64,000 bases of DNA from Paragonimus skrjabini miyazakii (Eukaryota > Platyhelminthes > Trematoda > Plagiorchiida > Troglotrematidae): the NCBI GenBank assembly GCA_014338405.1, contig JTDE01000931.1:1-64000 (forward strand), given 5' to 3'. The notes under the pieces are model-generated. The model searched no databases. It was given only the letters and a program-made list of their open reading frames with translations, and was not told the origin of the DNA. Position numbers and translations under genes: made by a program. The stretch's first letter is position 1; each line of letters opens with the position of its first letter. Shown here piece after piece: positions 11,480-23,795 of this stretch.

Positions 11480-11740
11480 CCTACCGGAATGCAATTTTTT
11501 TATTTATGAATCTCTCGGGGTATCCATTTTCAGTCAGCATTCCCTGCATATACTTTATTTTCGCCTGGAGAGTGTCCGATGTGCGGATCTTTCGCGCTAT
11601 GTTCATCAGGCAACGGGTAATATTGCTTTCGTACTTCGACCGAAAGAAACTGTGAAAATGTGCGAATTGGTCCGTCCACCCTTTCCGTCGTAAGGTGATC
11701 TTCGGAATGTTGCATTCAATCAGCGAATAAGACAATCGGT
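11480..11740 (-). mobile_element. Penelope-like element, RT thumb fragment
   Basis: An 84-codon minus-strand frame matches the part of a PLE just after the RT catalytic core: RRKGWTDQFAHFHSFFRSKY (equivalent to YRKxTWxxxYLxFxSFxPxxYK), then NITRCLMNIARKIRTSDTL and GMLTENGYPERFINKK, the conserved LxxNGYPxxFI block. Downstream frames toward 11360 lose similarity. It covers the same region as the start of the element at 9855 but in the opposite orientation. Their sequences are too different for a recent duplicate. Confidence 0.83.
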
Positions 11741-14700
11741 ATCGTCCACATAGGGCTTGCTGATTTTCAATGTATATAGTTTGTGATTGAGTTTAATGGC
11801 TTCTAGTTTGTTCATAGATATATCTATGAATAGCGGTCCTACCGTTTAGCAGGCCCAGTGAACTTCTGGCAATCATAATCCATTTTGGGATGCCACCCCA
11901 GATTCGTACGTTTGGTATCCCCAGTATACGGACTACATTGTGCAGTCCATGTTCACAGGTAACTTTGTAAACAAGGTTTGGTTTGCCTAGTGTTGTCACA
12001 ATCTCCCATCGGGGTTGAAGACAGGTAAGTTGTTGAGTATAGCGTGAGAGTCCAGTGCCGAAATCACCGAATCAACCAAACGAAACGTTGCACGAACATG
12101 CATCTCATATAACATTGCTGGCGTTATTGAAATCTGTATTGGCCAATGAATGATAGGAAAAAACGTGATCTATAGTTTCGGTGTATTAAACATGGTTCAC
12201 GCTAAAGATAGATCAGGTAGGTGTCTATCAGATATCGATTTAACATCTAGCCTACAGATTGGAAGATCCCTAATCTACTTCAAACAATAAAGAGCTATCT
12301 GGAAACATGTTGTCTCACAGTAACGATCAGCTACGCAAAATTGAGATAACCGATTAACCGTGGTTGCAATGAAAATACACACTTGCATTGGATGAGTTAG
12401 AATATAAAGCAGCAGTACAATCGAGGCTCAGATGTGATCTTTAGTTAAGTTGAGTGAATCTGGTGAACATCGTATCACAAGCAAAATAACTCTTAAATGT
12501 TGACAGGGCTGCATCATTCAGAACAAACGATCACAATATGATTATACGACACTCCTGGATACTTTTAGATAAATGCTCTACTGTATGACCAACATGACCG
12601 GTTCCACATGATGAACGGATTTCGTATACTCAGAAAGTGACAGGATGAGTGAACAAGCCTGATATTCGATTCACAAATAAAATTATTGAACGGCAATTCG
12701 ATCAAAAAAACACTTTATAATATATGTTTGGGGGTCTTTTGTTAACAGGTGAGTTAATGTTAGATAGGATGTGGCACATTACTAATGATGTGAGATTGAA
12801 CAAGTATGCTGGACACAACATGGTTTACACATTCTATGTGTAGCGACCGCCTTGCTGTTACAGCCTCGAAATTTGAAATGTTGGTCAGACTGAACAAGGT
12901 TCTGTTCATGAACCAGTTTCGGCCTCCATAGACCAGACTGATGTAATTAGGTGTGGCCGGTCAACACATAATTATCATGTTTTGTATTTCAGTCGGTAAA
13001 TTCAGAGTTCAACAGAATGGAAACATATTCTCGTTACACAGATATTGTGTTGTGCTTACTAGGACGTCAATTATGTTGGCAAACCAGTAGACAATACTCA
13101 CTAGCGAGCCAGACTGAATGTTTTGATTGGATAACTGATTTCAGTTGAATAAAGTGTAAAATTGTGATGCCCCACCTACTTGTGTAATAAGCACAAAGAA
13201 TGGGGTTGCAAACTCGATTTTCATATACATATTTACCACTAAACTGCTTTGAGTTGTGTTAGGTGTTTGTAATAAGTCGCTACTGAGACACAGAAGTCAG
13301 AGGCCACTGGCGATCATGTTAATAGTGGCCGATGAGCCCACATTGCGAAATCCACACCAATGTATGCTTAATCATGGCAATGTCATACGATGTATGTTGC
13401 CTATCATCAAAAACACGCACGCGTGGTCTTGAGTCTCTTTGTTCCAGTTAGGATAATAACCAATAGAATAGTCACTAGCTGTTCATTTCACTTCACTGCC
13501 TTTTACGACTCACTTAGCCAAAGACATCAGCGACCGAACAATATTGCAACAACTGGCTTCCTCTACTCCTGATGAAGACGCTTGTACTCATTGCGTGCAT
13601 CTCACTGGTCCAAGCCAACACAGAATTTGACAGCACCAACTCTGCTTTATTGCCACATGTGAATGTGGTATGTGAAGTTTTCACCAGGTTGCCAAAACTA
13701 TGCATCAGCTTAAGACAAACAGTGCGAGAAACGGAGTCTGGCAATAGGACCATCCAAAGAACCGTACACAATGAGAGGTTGTACGATCCACTGCAGTTCA
13801 TATACATGGCACGAACTGGTTGAACCGAGGACAAACGTTTGCCATGGTAATTTCATTTGGCGAGATCTGAGCATGTTTCTGTAATCTAGACAGCAAGATG
13901 TCCACGTTTGATGGTCATCTGTGCGCGTTCACCTGCATGAGAACTTCACGGGAAAATCATAGTCTGACTGACAAAATGTTTGGTCGATCTGGTACATTGC
14001 TGTGTTATCAGTCCAATGGAATCAAACTTCATCTTGCGGTCACTGTAGAGGCAATGAGGATTCGGTTGTTTCCTTTGTTGGGATGCAGGTTGAATACGTT
14101 TGAGTTCAGTGCAAGTGAGTGAGTTAGCAATTCTCAGATCTGTGGCGGAATGGGAGATATACTGAGCAATGATGCCGATCTGTTTTATGAGACCTGGCAT
14201 GTATTTTGCTGAGCCACTGGGATGTGGAGAATGCGCTTAATTCTGATGAGTTAGCTGTCTGTTGCACATCTTTGTGTGGTATTGGTTTGCATTACATCCG
14301 TGTGTTGCATAATTGGTATACGTGTTTCTGCTGAACGATCTTGTGTTCTTGTGAGTCTCTAAATTTTGCGCGCCTATCGACTCGATGAATTTTTCTGTAC
14401 ATGTTTTCATAAGTCATTTTAGCCTTCCACCGTTTCTCTTCTTAGTCTTTTTTGGTGCAGTGTTTACAAAACGTTTTTTGTTTTTCATTTCTTAGTTGTT
14501 TTTTTCTATATCCTAATGATAGCTGCGTTGTGTGTACCCTCTTTTGTTTCAGTATATCTTGCCTTTTGTTTTCAGGTGAACTGTCTGAACGGGTGTGTTG
14601 GAGAATATAACATCCATTTCAGTGTCTTATAATGAACGTTATGTCATCGTTACATTTGATTATAAACTGAAATTGATGTTTTTTAATGTGAGAATAATAT

Positions 14701-15537
14701 CATGGTGAGGATTACATGTTGTGCAGCACCAGAACAAATATTAATTCCCTGTGAGACTTGATGACCATACTGAGTAGGCTAACTGAGATTTTCAAATTAA
14801 GCGCTTAGCAGAACGACGGTTGTCTGTCATGTTTATAGGGAACCTTAAGTAAGCCTTTCCGCCAATATGTCCAACTTCATCACCGTAGTCAATGAACCAC
14901 ACGTGAACACCTCTGACTTTTCCCAAAATGGTGACACGATGAAACCCGCTAGAACTTCGAAATCGCCAAATGTTGAGCGAAAGCTGCAGTCGACAAATTC
15001 ACTTTTAGATCGATAACGATGGGTTCAACTATAGTAAAGCAATAATGGTATATTATTTTGAGGTGGAAGAATGTACGATAGAAACTGTTGTCAGCAGCAA
15101 GCGGGAAAACTCGCATAGTGAGTCGGTGCACTGCCAAAATGTTTAGTGCAAACGAGTGAACGCATCATAAGTCTTGCACTGCTACTCATTATTCAGGCAC
15201 GAGCGCGTTTTCGGATACTAATGTAATCGAGGAAATAAACAAGATGAAACATTGGAGTGCACTTTGGCATGAAATGTCGTTTGCTTTGCTACGTGAATTG
15301 GGCATTTGTAACTGTGGCAACCCTAACGTCCTTGGATGAATGTTGTGTGCAAAGAAGTGTTTTTATGTGTTGTGATGCTGAAGTGTACATCCCGTATGTT
15401 GATTTTCTTACTCAGTAGCCTCTGCGTCATCCGCGTTTTTGGTTCACAACACAAGCAGACGTGAGAAGACTAAAGGTCACTTATCCAATCAGGAGGATCA
15501 AATAACTGCTTCCAATCGGGCATATGTATGTACGAAA
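11741..15537. other. No supported gene; 3.8 kb of featureless DNA
   Basis: No transposon domain or convincing exon was found. A perfect 20-bp palindrome, TTCATAGATATATCTATGAA, sits at 11811-11830. Overlapping open frames at 13514-13834 (minus, 106 codons) and 13572-13823 (plus) match no known family. From about 14380 to 14600 the plus strand is T-rich. Confidence 0.4.
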
Positions 15538-15790
15538 TTAATGATGCATTTCGTGCATAATTGGTGAATCATCCAAGTATGCCCGCAGTGAAACAGACAC
15601 AAGTGTTTTGCACGTACAGCCACTTAGAAGGCCATAACACTCACTAAAGTCTGTGGTATTCTCCTGTGTTTCAAGTCCAGCGAGAAGTATTCTTTCGAAA
15701 AGCTTCATTGCTGAAGATGTGCATGAGATCGGGTGGAATTTGGCCATAACAACTTTAAGGATTGTTGTGCCATCCTTCCGGAGTCAATAG
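15538..15790 (-). mobile_element. CR1/Jockey-like LINE RT fragment
   Basis: The minus strand reads FHPISCTSSAMKLFERIL, then GLETQENTTDFSECYGLLSG and CTCKTLVSV. This matches the N-terminal RT block of CR1/Jockey LINEs, whose pattern is YRPISLTSxxxKxxERxL followed by QxGFxxGxSCxTQL. The spacing from RPIS to the SC block fits that pattern. The catalytic DFSKAFD and YADD blocks that should follow are not seen, so only a scrap remains. It differs from the LINE at 1108-5575 and from the LINE 3' ends at 42 and 50 kb. Confidence 0.6.
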
Positions 15791-17769
15791 TTCTGCATTG
15801 TGTGAAGCAATAAGCGAATAGCTCATCTGCGGAGTGGCACAAAACTCAGTAAAATCGTAATAATCAGAAGTCATAACCTCGAATAGCTTCAGAAAACCTA
15901 TTCGAATTCGATTCTTCAACATAAGTAATACGTTGAATTCCCTGAACTTGTCGCAGTAAATTGTTGTTCATTGTACAAGAATGTGGACATATTGGTGTAA
16001 ATTAGTATTGAAGAACTCCGAGTATACCGTTCGATAATATCAGTTGCACATGTACTGAGGCAAGTTGTACTCTTACCGGTCCAATACAGAACAATGAACT
16101 CGACGGACAGTGTAAAATATAACAGCGTACTGTTCATCAAATAATGACTTCGGAAGACGAATTGGATTGGCCTGCTGCTAGAGTGTCTTTTCTGTTGGGG
16201 TTTGGATAGGTCGTGAAAGTAGAGGGTTGTGTTTGTAAAATTCCTTGAGAACAATTAGTAATAGGCCGTCAGGTTCGTTTACTTTGCTAACCCGAACAAT
16301 TAGGTGAACTGCGTGACTGGCAAGCGAGGTTACCCACGTTTTACATACCTTTCTGGTTTTTTGGCTACTTTTAAATACTCAGTAATATGATTAACAAAGT
16401 CAAAAGACCGGTCTTACGAGATGGTAGTTTTATTCTGTGTTCGCGTCAGCGGCTACATGAAGTAGTTGTGAAAGTCGAGAATATTTAAACAACTTAAGCT
16501 CGCGAATCAAATCAATCCGTATATTATTATACCATCGGCCAAAACCATGACAGACGATGATTCAATGTGAACAGCCTCTGCACACGGAAGAGTGGCTTTT
16601 TACACACGACAAACAGCCCCTCATGTGGCTTAAGGATGACGAGCTTTTGATGACGCACCAGCACACGGAGAATGCTTGTCAGATCGACCACATGACAGGT
16701 CTTTGTCTGTATACGACAACTTGATTCCTGTATAATTTTGATTATGGAAGATGAAGTATAATTATACGAATCCGTCAAGGTAAAATACATCTAGCAAGTT
16801 ATGGACAGTATTTCACATCGGAATATATGTGGTCATAGGTTTAAAGCTACGTGAACGTCGTTGTACACGGATTTCGAAATTGGGGAGACTGCTAAGTGAG
16901 GTTGTGAACTAACTAACTAACACCGTCAGGATGTCGTTGCAGTCGAACAAAAGCTTCCTAAGTGCCCGACATATATAATTACATCTCAGCAGAGGATGGC
17001 GTCATAGTTTGAATACTTCTGAATCCGATATTTCTCAGTGTAATACGCATGTCATAGAGAAAGATGCTGATTTGAAAAAGAAGACCTCTCCTCAATTCGT
17101 TGTGCCCGTACAAGAATAAGACAGGATGAAGAGCAAGAAGGGAACTCATCTCACAGTTAAGTCATTTGATCGATCGTCATCTGGGAGCGCCACTTTGAAT
17201 AATGTACAGACTTGATAGTTTGCAGTTCAAGAGAGAAAAGGGGTAATTCCTGACTATTCAAAGACCTACGACACAGCCACCGACTCTGTGAGTCGCGCGG
17301 GCCTCAGCCCGGGAGACAAACCCGATCTATACAGCGGCCACTGAACATTGCAAGAGGGAGTTCTGGTATGGAGTGCGTCATGTTTTAATAACGGTACAAT
17401 AAATAAACTGTTTGTTCGTGTTAGAAATTGTGTCTATGCACTAAAGGTGTTTGTTTTTAGATGGCAGTGTTCCGAGTATCAACCAACTGGTGTACTTTAT
17501 TTTCATTCCGGAATGATTTACAAATTCATTAACCTCGTGTAAATATGTGTTTTCTCGGGGTTTTCCCCAATCGCTTAATGTGCGAACCATTTAAGATTCG
17601 GGTATGTTGACAGACTATACAGCTACTACATTTCAGTGTGTGCCAGAGTGTAAAATCTAACATGTTTCCTTACTGAACAGCCAGAAAACCCAAAGAAATT
17701 TCCCGTTACAACGAACCCCAGCCGCCAACGTTCTGAAGAACGAATACGACACTGTAAACGCAAGACAAC
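15791..17769. other. No gene seen
   Basis: No supported feature. A minus-strand frame at 15916-16254 (112 codons) resembles nothing known and is compatible with chance. Confidence 0.4.
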
Positions 17770-18012
17770 ACAGGTAGGAAAATGTATTGCATGACATTCA
17801 CTTTCGTCAGTGAGTAGTATAGTGCGTACATCGGGAAACCAAAGGATAGGGACTAGAGGGGACTACTGGAACCGTGTGTATACACTGTGGGGAAAATGTC
17901 ACCCAGTCGAATGACGATGCATTGGTGTTCAATGTGTGCGAATAAACGTTAGTCATGCAAACAAGTTTACACTTTCTTTGTCCTATGTTTTCATATGACT
18001 TTATACGACTTC
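17770..18012 (+). repeat. R2 interspersed repeat, copy 1
   Basis: This stretch aligns with 57280-57540 in the same orientation. Shared blocks include GTGAGTAGTA, TGCGTACAT, GTGTGTAT, GATGCA and CATGCAAA, and both end in TATGTTTTCATA followed by TACG. Identity by eye is about 65-75% with small indels. No protein or RNA family is recognised and the ends are not sharp. It may be part of an older transposon. Confidence 0.55.
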
Positions 18013-19059
18013 GCAAGCGAAGCATCATTTGCAGGCACAGAACATCGAAGGCTTTGCATCTTGCTATTTCAGAAACAAAAATTAATCTCAATGACAGTGC
18101 GAAGTCTTGACAGTTTCCCTGAGTAAGACAGCCTGTCAAGTTGGAGACAACGCGGCTAACACATCCTCTGGTTGAAAACGTACCTGATCGTGTGCTGAAT
18201 CATTTGAGTGGTTATATGCAAGCTAGTATTGAATTTTCACCACAAGTTTCTATTGGTGGTTTGTTAACAACTCCTCGTACAATTTTTGCAAGTGTCTCTA
18301 CGGGCGTCAACGCGAGTTCGGGGTCATTATAAACATAAACACAATTAAGTGAGTGCTTTGTACGCTTGCGCTGTACAAAGTAGGTTGACTAGACTTGGAG
18401 TCATATTTTTAGCTGAAATTCTTGAATCATGCTTGAATGTTCAGCCGGTTAGACCGAGTTCGGTAAATTGGATTATTATGTAGGGTCCTGCCTGATATCA
18501 TTCGTCCCAATTCTTAGCAATACTGTAGATAGCATCATTTCTATTGCGACCATTCGGTTTAGCTGAAATCATAAAAACAGATCGATTATTCCTGTCTGTA
18601 CCTTGGTCGATGTACGGTCCGTCGTTCACCTTATCTATTCAAACGTAATAGGTTCTTTAAAGTTATGTTGAAATAAAAAAATACTGGCTTTTGATGTTAA
18701 ACAGGTTTACAGAAACTGCGAACTCACACTTTTACTGCTACACCGGACTTTTTTTCTATTCGGAAAGGGTAACCGGTTGGGAAGTAATTCGACACGCAAC
18801 CAATAATTACCCTGTACATATGATGTAAGCTCCGTGCTTGAGGCCATACTGACTCAAAACAAAACGGGAGAGCAAAACAAGGCCTTCGCACGCGCGACGA
18901 ATACTCGCCAGCACAAAAGCCAAATCCTGCTTCTTTTATCGGCACCAAACCTTTTGAAAATGAACATTGACTAACCATCCAGAATGTGTTGGCGAGCTAT
19001 TCCGGAAAGCGTTGTGTAATCCTTGGAAGAGTTCTCAACCTATTGTAGCAAAACGTCGT
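18013..19059. other. No gene seen
   Basis: No supported coding region or repeat. The right edge meets the 3' end of the R1 repeat. Confidence 0.4.
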
Positions 19060-19405
19060 TCAATAAATCACGATCTTTGTTCTCCAACTCGCACGTTCTC
19101 ACGTCACGCACGCACTCGCGTTTATGAACCGAAATTTCAGTCGACAACGCAGCGTCGGTTTCTATTCACACGTCGTGCGCACTTTTGTCGGGTTTTGTGT
19201 AGGTTCCCGACGCATTCTGTCGCGGACGTTTGCTTGCCATTTCTCGCCCATTCGTCTGATTTCGTTGAGTGACGACTCGTTTGATTGCTCCTGCTGCCCG
19301 CAGTCGATCCGTTGTGAGATTCGGCAGTATTTCATCACCGCGCAAAGATATTCTACTGAGTGCTTGAATAATCCCACCTCCGACTTTGTTATCCATCATA
19401 CTCTT
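19060..19405 (-). repeat. R1 interspersed repeat, copy 1
   Basis: Read on the minus strand, this is a roughly 340-base unit also found at 23135-23440, 23600-23795 and 36378-36722. It opens with ATGGATAACAAAGTCGG, has a middle block CACACGACGTG and ends AGATCGTGATTTATTG; other copies end GGACAATAAAGATCGTG, which contains an AATAAA. Open frames run through it (71-77 codons), but they differ between copies and no domain is recognised. It could be the 3' end of an unnamed retroelement. Confidence 0.6.
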
Positions 19406-20145
19406 CAGTCTTGCTTTCGGTGTTCACAACGTTTTCGTTCTGGCATTTCGGCCATCTTAGTAAGACTTGATTTATAAACGCATGGACAGTAAACGTCAAA
19501 TTAGCCTGGACATCTGCACTATGTTTATCGTTGACGTGTGCACGAGACATCGAGGCAGAAGTTATTCTAAGGCCTTCGTGGTAAATAATGACAAAAATGA
19601 CTCCGATGATCTATTGTTCTAATTATTTCACGGTAGCTACGGTGAAACCCATTGGTTATTGAGTCTAAATATTTAGCCTTTGTTGTGTGGTTATTACATT
19701 CCCTTTAATTGACAAAATAATTAGAGAATTACCCTCCCATGTACCACTTGGTAGCGATTTAATTGCCTTCCGATAAGTTGTAAGGGCTAGGATTACGAGA
19801 ACATCTTGTCGACGAACTACCGAGGCTTTGAGTCATACAACCTTCACAGTTGGTCTTAGACTCCACATTTAGGTCGATTTTCCAGTCAACCTCTTTCAAA
19901 AATGCACTAGGCTCCAGTTTCACTCTTCTTGGAGTTAACAAGCAGTGCGTAGTCATGCCACGGCTGTGATCAGAATGCCTCCAACGATGTACAATTTAGA
20001 AGTAACAGAATCTCCGAATACTCGTCGTACTCTAAAATATCATTATATATAATTAGCCGCATTCACTTGTGTTTCAGCATTACTCACAAGCAAATGTGGC
20101 TGAGCTTTTACATATGATGATTCAGTGGTGACTAATGTGAGATCA
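19406..20145. other. No gene seen
   Basis: No supported coding region. Sequence flanking SINE1 copy d on its 5' side. Confidence 0.4.
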
Positions 20146-20346
20146 GTGGTGTTGTGGTCAACACGATTGCCTCATGAAAACGTGGCCACAGTTCTAGTCC
20201 AGGCCGTGGCGAGAATAAGCACCAGAGACGAGTTCCAGCAAGAGGGAAACTAGAGTCCATTGCTACTTCTTGAAAGGGACCGACTAGAATGTCTATGGGA
20301 ATGCAACAAATGCAAACAAAGTTAAGTGATTTACAACTTGAAATTA
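20146..20346 (+). mobile_element. SINE1 copy d, with conserved hammerhead 3' core
   Basis: Plus-strand SINE. The tRNA-like head has GTTGTGGTCAACACGATTGC and the B box GTTCTAGTCC (20191-20200), then GCCGTGGCGAGAATAAGC. The ribozyme segment (20217-20263) keeps GAGACGAG, GGGAAAC and the cleavage triplet GUC, but CU of CUGACGA has become GA. AGCA/UGCU could form part of stem I. The body GAAAGGGACCGACTAGAA and TCTATGGGAATGC and the tail AAGTGATTTACAAC match the other copies. It complements copy c: one keeps the 5' half of the core and the other the 3' half, which makes the ancestral ribozyme inferable. Confidence 0.83.
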
Positions 20347-23134
20347 GCCAAATCGCCGAATGCCAATCAGTAATAGTGAGAGCACAATAATCAAGCGATT
20401 TAATCTGATTAGCGTTTTACGAATACTGAGTGTTTGAATATAGGCATGGATTAGAAGGGCCCTGAAGCCGAAGAAGTTGTGATAGAACACCACCTGGGAT
20501 ATTCACGGACCTGGGCATACGTCAATCTAGTTTAATAACCCTCGACATAGACCATCCACCGAACCCACAGCAGCAGTGGCAAAGCAAAGATAGTAGTCTC
20601 CCCAGGTAACTCACTCAAGCCTAGGAAAGATGCAGTGGTTCCAAAATGAGGTTTTCTTTTTCTTCTGTAACAGCTCTGCAGAAGATCTGGAAGGAGGGAT
20701 AGAGGATGACTACTTGTGATCTACAATAAAATGTGTCTTGGAGACTTCGAGCTGTCACTGCGGAGGTGAGTACCGAGAACCTAATACCAAATAAATCAAT
20801 AGGATCAAAGAACAAGCAGAGGTTCTTTACCACAGATTGCTCGGAATCATAAACGAAAATCAAAAAGTACACTAGTGACAGACAACCTGCAAACATTCGT
20901 CTGCGATGAAGAGTAAAATGACAACAGTACATGTTCGCCGGAGTTTGTGTAACATGCGTTCTTTTTGTTATCACCGATAGCTTAGTCAGACAAAATTGCA
21001 TTAACATATACAATTCAGTAACCCACAGTTAAACACTACAAGTTCATTAACGACCTAATCCGAGTAAGAGAATCTGTTAGCTGCACTAGACAACCAAACA
21101 AGCCGAACTCATAAGGTTCTCTTGGATATTGTAATGTTGGGCAACTTGGTTTGAAGCGTGTGCAACCAAAGGCACAGTTGGATAATCCATCTTCACATTC
21201 CTACGTACCAGCACCCTCATCCGTCAAGTAAGTCAAGACGCTCGCCTTAGGGTTGGTTAGACAACAGGTGTAGCGAATCAAGTAGTAACTAGGAGCCCAA
21301 ATTAAGTTGGTACTTTCGAGGTTAGAATTCCTATTAGCCGGAATGTTCATGATGTCATTAGGTTATCATTTGCGATCGCTAACGTTAAGTCGCCTCAGAC
21401 AACTGGGACAGAGCCTACAGGAAACTAACATCATTGCAATGAACAAGGAAGCGGGAAGTTAAAAACACAGCATGCCCAAAGGGATTTAATAGAATGAAAT
21501 CGAATTAAACCGTAGTGCTCCACTAGATTTGGCTAATGGATTCGCCCTACCTCGAAATATTAGTCAGTAGTGTAAGCTATCGTGGTGGAAGTTCGGGGCT
21601 AACGAGACTCTGCACCTCAAACGCAAAGTTTGAGAAAAATTCAAGCGCACTGGAGGAGGGGGTAGGAATTGGTTGGAACATATACGAGCGCGGCTTAGAG
21701 TTAGCCAAGGCTGACTAGCATAAAATGAGAACTAGGTTGGTGAGGTCAGATGAACTCAGACATTTATGTTTATTGAAATGTCTGACTTATGAAGAGTGGC
21801 AGAAACACTGAAAACGTGAGGTCAGTTGGATAAGTTGTCTGAGGCGGTCGACGATTTCAAGTGTAAACTCAATAAATGTTGACTAGCTGCTTTCCCGAGT
21901 AGAGTGACGAGATGCATTTAGGTGTAGCTGCAGACTTCTCTTCTGTCAAACACTTTGGTACATCTCTTTATTATTATCCATAGCACTTCACTTGAGGCTA
22001 TTTTGCCATGTGTTCATTTTAATTTTGCTTTAGTTTCATTTTTTTCTAAAGCCGGTCAAGTTGTAATGTCATCCAGGCGCCTAAAAAAGAGTACGGCGGC
22101 AATAACATTGTCTTTGAAAATGTGTCCTCAAGTGAACTAAAAGACATTCCAATATTACACCTCGTTTTACATCAAACCTCCTTCGATGCCCTCCTATCTC
22201 CTCAAATTTTCACAGTTTGCGCAAACAGCTACCATGGGGGCTCGGTCGTGAAATGTTCTCAAGGGCACACCAGAGTTGTCCGCAGGTTTTATAAGGTCAT
22301 CCTTAGTTTTAGAGCATTATTGAAAGGATTGTTTTCAACTTTTATCGAGCTGCAATGTGATCCGCAGAGTTTCAGGATGCAAGAAACTGCCCATCGACTG
22401 GCAATTAATCTCACTTCCTATAAACCGAATCCAACCTATATGTGCCTCACTTCGTGTGGTGTGTGATCGATACGATCCGGTCAGACGTGGGTGTATTTTG
22501 ACGTTTTACGAAATACTATGCAAACTAGCATCATATGAGTGACAACTTTCCAGCCTGTTGTCGACGTTATCAGAAGGAACCAGTTGTTCCCTAATCGACA
22601 AGCACTTAATGACGGTAAACCATGAAATCAAACTCTTAGCTACTTCATGCAGCGATTGTATCATATCTTATTAACTGATCATAAATGACTTCATCTGTGA
22701 TACACGGTACCGTATTCAATGTCCGGTTAAAACATACCGAACTACGGGGCTTGTAGTTAGAGATATTCTCCTCACAGGTTGGAGATTAGTCATATGAGGT
22801 GAAAGAGTTCAGTCATACTCCAAATTAAGTAGCAAAACTTTCGTCACGTTTGGGTACAAATATGGGTCTGAGACAGTGTGTGAAAATACTGTCGTGGTTA
22901 CAGTATTGCAGAAAGCTTTACAACACTGTCACGTTCTACATATCATCTGGACATCCTACCATGGTCACTAATGTTAGAAGCATAGAGACATCCATTCCTA
23001 AATGTTTTGGTTCTAAACACTGATATTCTAGACGGCACACAACAGACTGTTGGTGATGACTGATACTGATTTACACAAATAAACATTATCGGACTTATTC
23101 CTGAATAGAATGTATTATTGTAGCGAAAGGGCGT
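20347..23134. other. No recognised gene
   Basis: The longest frame is minus 20621-21013 (130 codons), with a hydrophobic stretch near CLSLVYFLIFVYD. It has no family match, no visible splice context and ordinary base composition, so chance cannot be excluded. A plus frame at 22122-22466 (114 codons) is likewise unrecognised. Confidence 0.35.
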
Positions 23135-23440
23135 CCAATAAAGCACAATCTTTATTGTCCAACGCGCTAGTTACCATGCCACACGAGCGCTCGCGATTTT
23201 GAATCATAATTCCAGTCCACAACACCCCTGGTTTCCGCTCGCACGTCGTGTGCACTTCTACCCGGTTTAGGTGTGTGATTGGCGCCTTCTAACCGGGGGT
23301 TTTCTGCCTGCTATTTCTCGGCCGTTGATCCGATTTCGTTGAGCAATAGCTTGTCCGATCGCCCGTACTGTCCTCCGTCTATCAACCGTGGGCTTTGACC
23401 GTAGTCCACAGCTGTGTCGAGATATTCCTAACAGTGGTGG
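23135..23440 (-). repeat. R1 interspersed repeat, copy 2
   Basis: Minus-strand copy with GGAATATCTCGACACAGC, GAAATCGGATCAACGG, GTGCACACGACGTGCGAG and the end GTTGGACAATAAAGATTG followed by TGCTTTATTGGACG. It is the downstream member of a tandem with 23600-23795, separated by a tRNA-like insert. The AATAAA close to the 3' end is shared with copy 4 and could act as a polyadenylation signal. Confidence 0.65.
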
Positions 23441-23599
23441 AATATAATACTGAAGCGAGAGATTTCAGTCAACAACGTCGACACGGGGGCCCAGCCGGGA
23501 TATGAACCCGTGACCACTCGCTTCAGTATTATGTTATTTACCGCCCCCCTATCGAACCCATATAAAAGTGTTGGAATAATCACACTTTCAATTTGGTCA
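23441..23599 (-). repeat. tRNA-like insert with 16-bp inverted repeat inside R1
   Basis: A perfect 16-bp inverted repeat (ATAATACTGAAGCGAG at 23444-23459 and its complement at 23517-23532) encloses 57 bases. On the minus strand these include a B-box-like GGTTCATATCC (23498-23508) in the frame of a T-arm, CGGG/CCCG. A GGGGGGCGGTAAATAACA head lies just upstream. This resembles the T-arm half of a tRNA-derived SINE head with part of it copied back in inverse. No complete cloverleaf forms by eye, so I do not call a tRNA gene. Confidence 0.5.
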
Positions 23600-23795
23600 T
23601 TCATTCTATTTCGGCTGCCACGTCTCGCCCGTTGGTCCGATCCGGTCGAGCGATGACTCATCCGGTCGCCCACGCCGTTCTCCATCCGCTCACCGTGGCT
23701 GTTTGAACGCACCTCCCCCTGCGTTGGGGTATTCCGCCGAGAGCTGGAATGCTCGCACTTCCTGCCTGACAATCCCCCACACTATGTGGAGTAAG
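23600..23795 (-). repeat. R1 interspersed repeat, copy 3 (5' part)
   Basis: Minus-strand copy with GGCAGGAAGTGCGAGCATTC, GGCGGAATACCCCAACGC, CACGGTGAGCGGATGGAG and GGACCAACGGGCGAGACG. It covers the 5' half of the unit, stops at the tRNA-like insert, and is followed by a second, more complete copy (23135-23440). Confidence 0.62.

Noticed and set aside
13565..13600. CTGATGA at 13568 considered as a ribozyme core
   Set aside because: No GAAA in range and no pairing stems.
23428..23772. 114-codon minus frame containing PTLLYGFD, at first taken for a LINE RT motif
   Set aside because: The frame crosses the R1 and tRNA-like insert boundary and the other RT blocks are absent.
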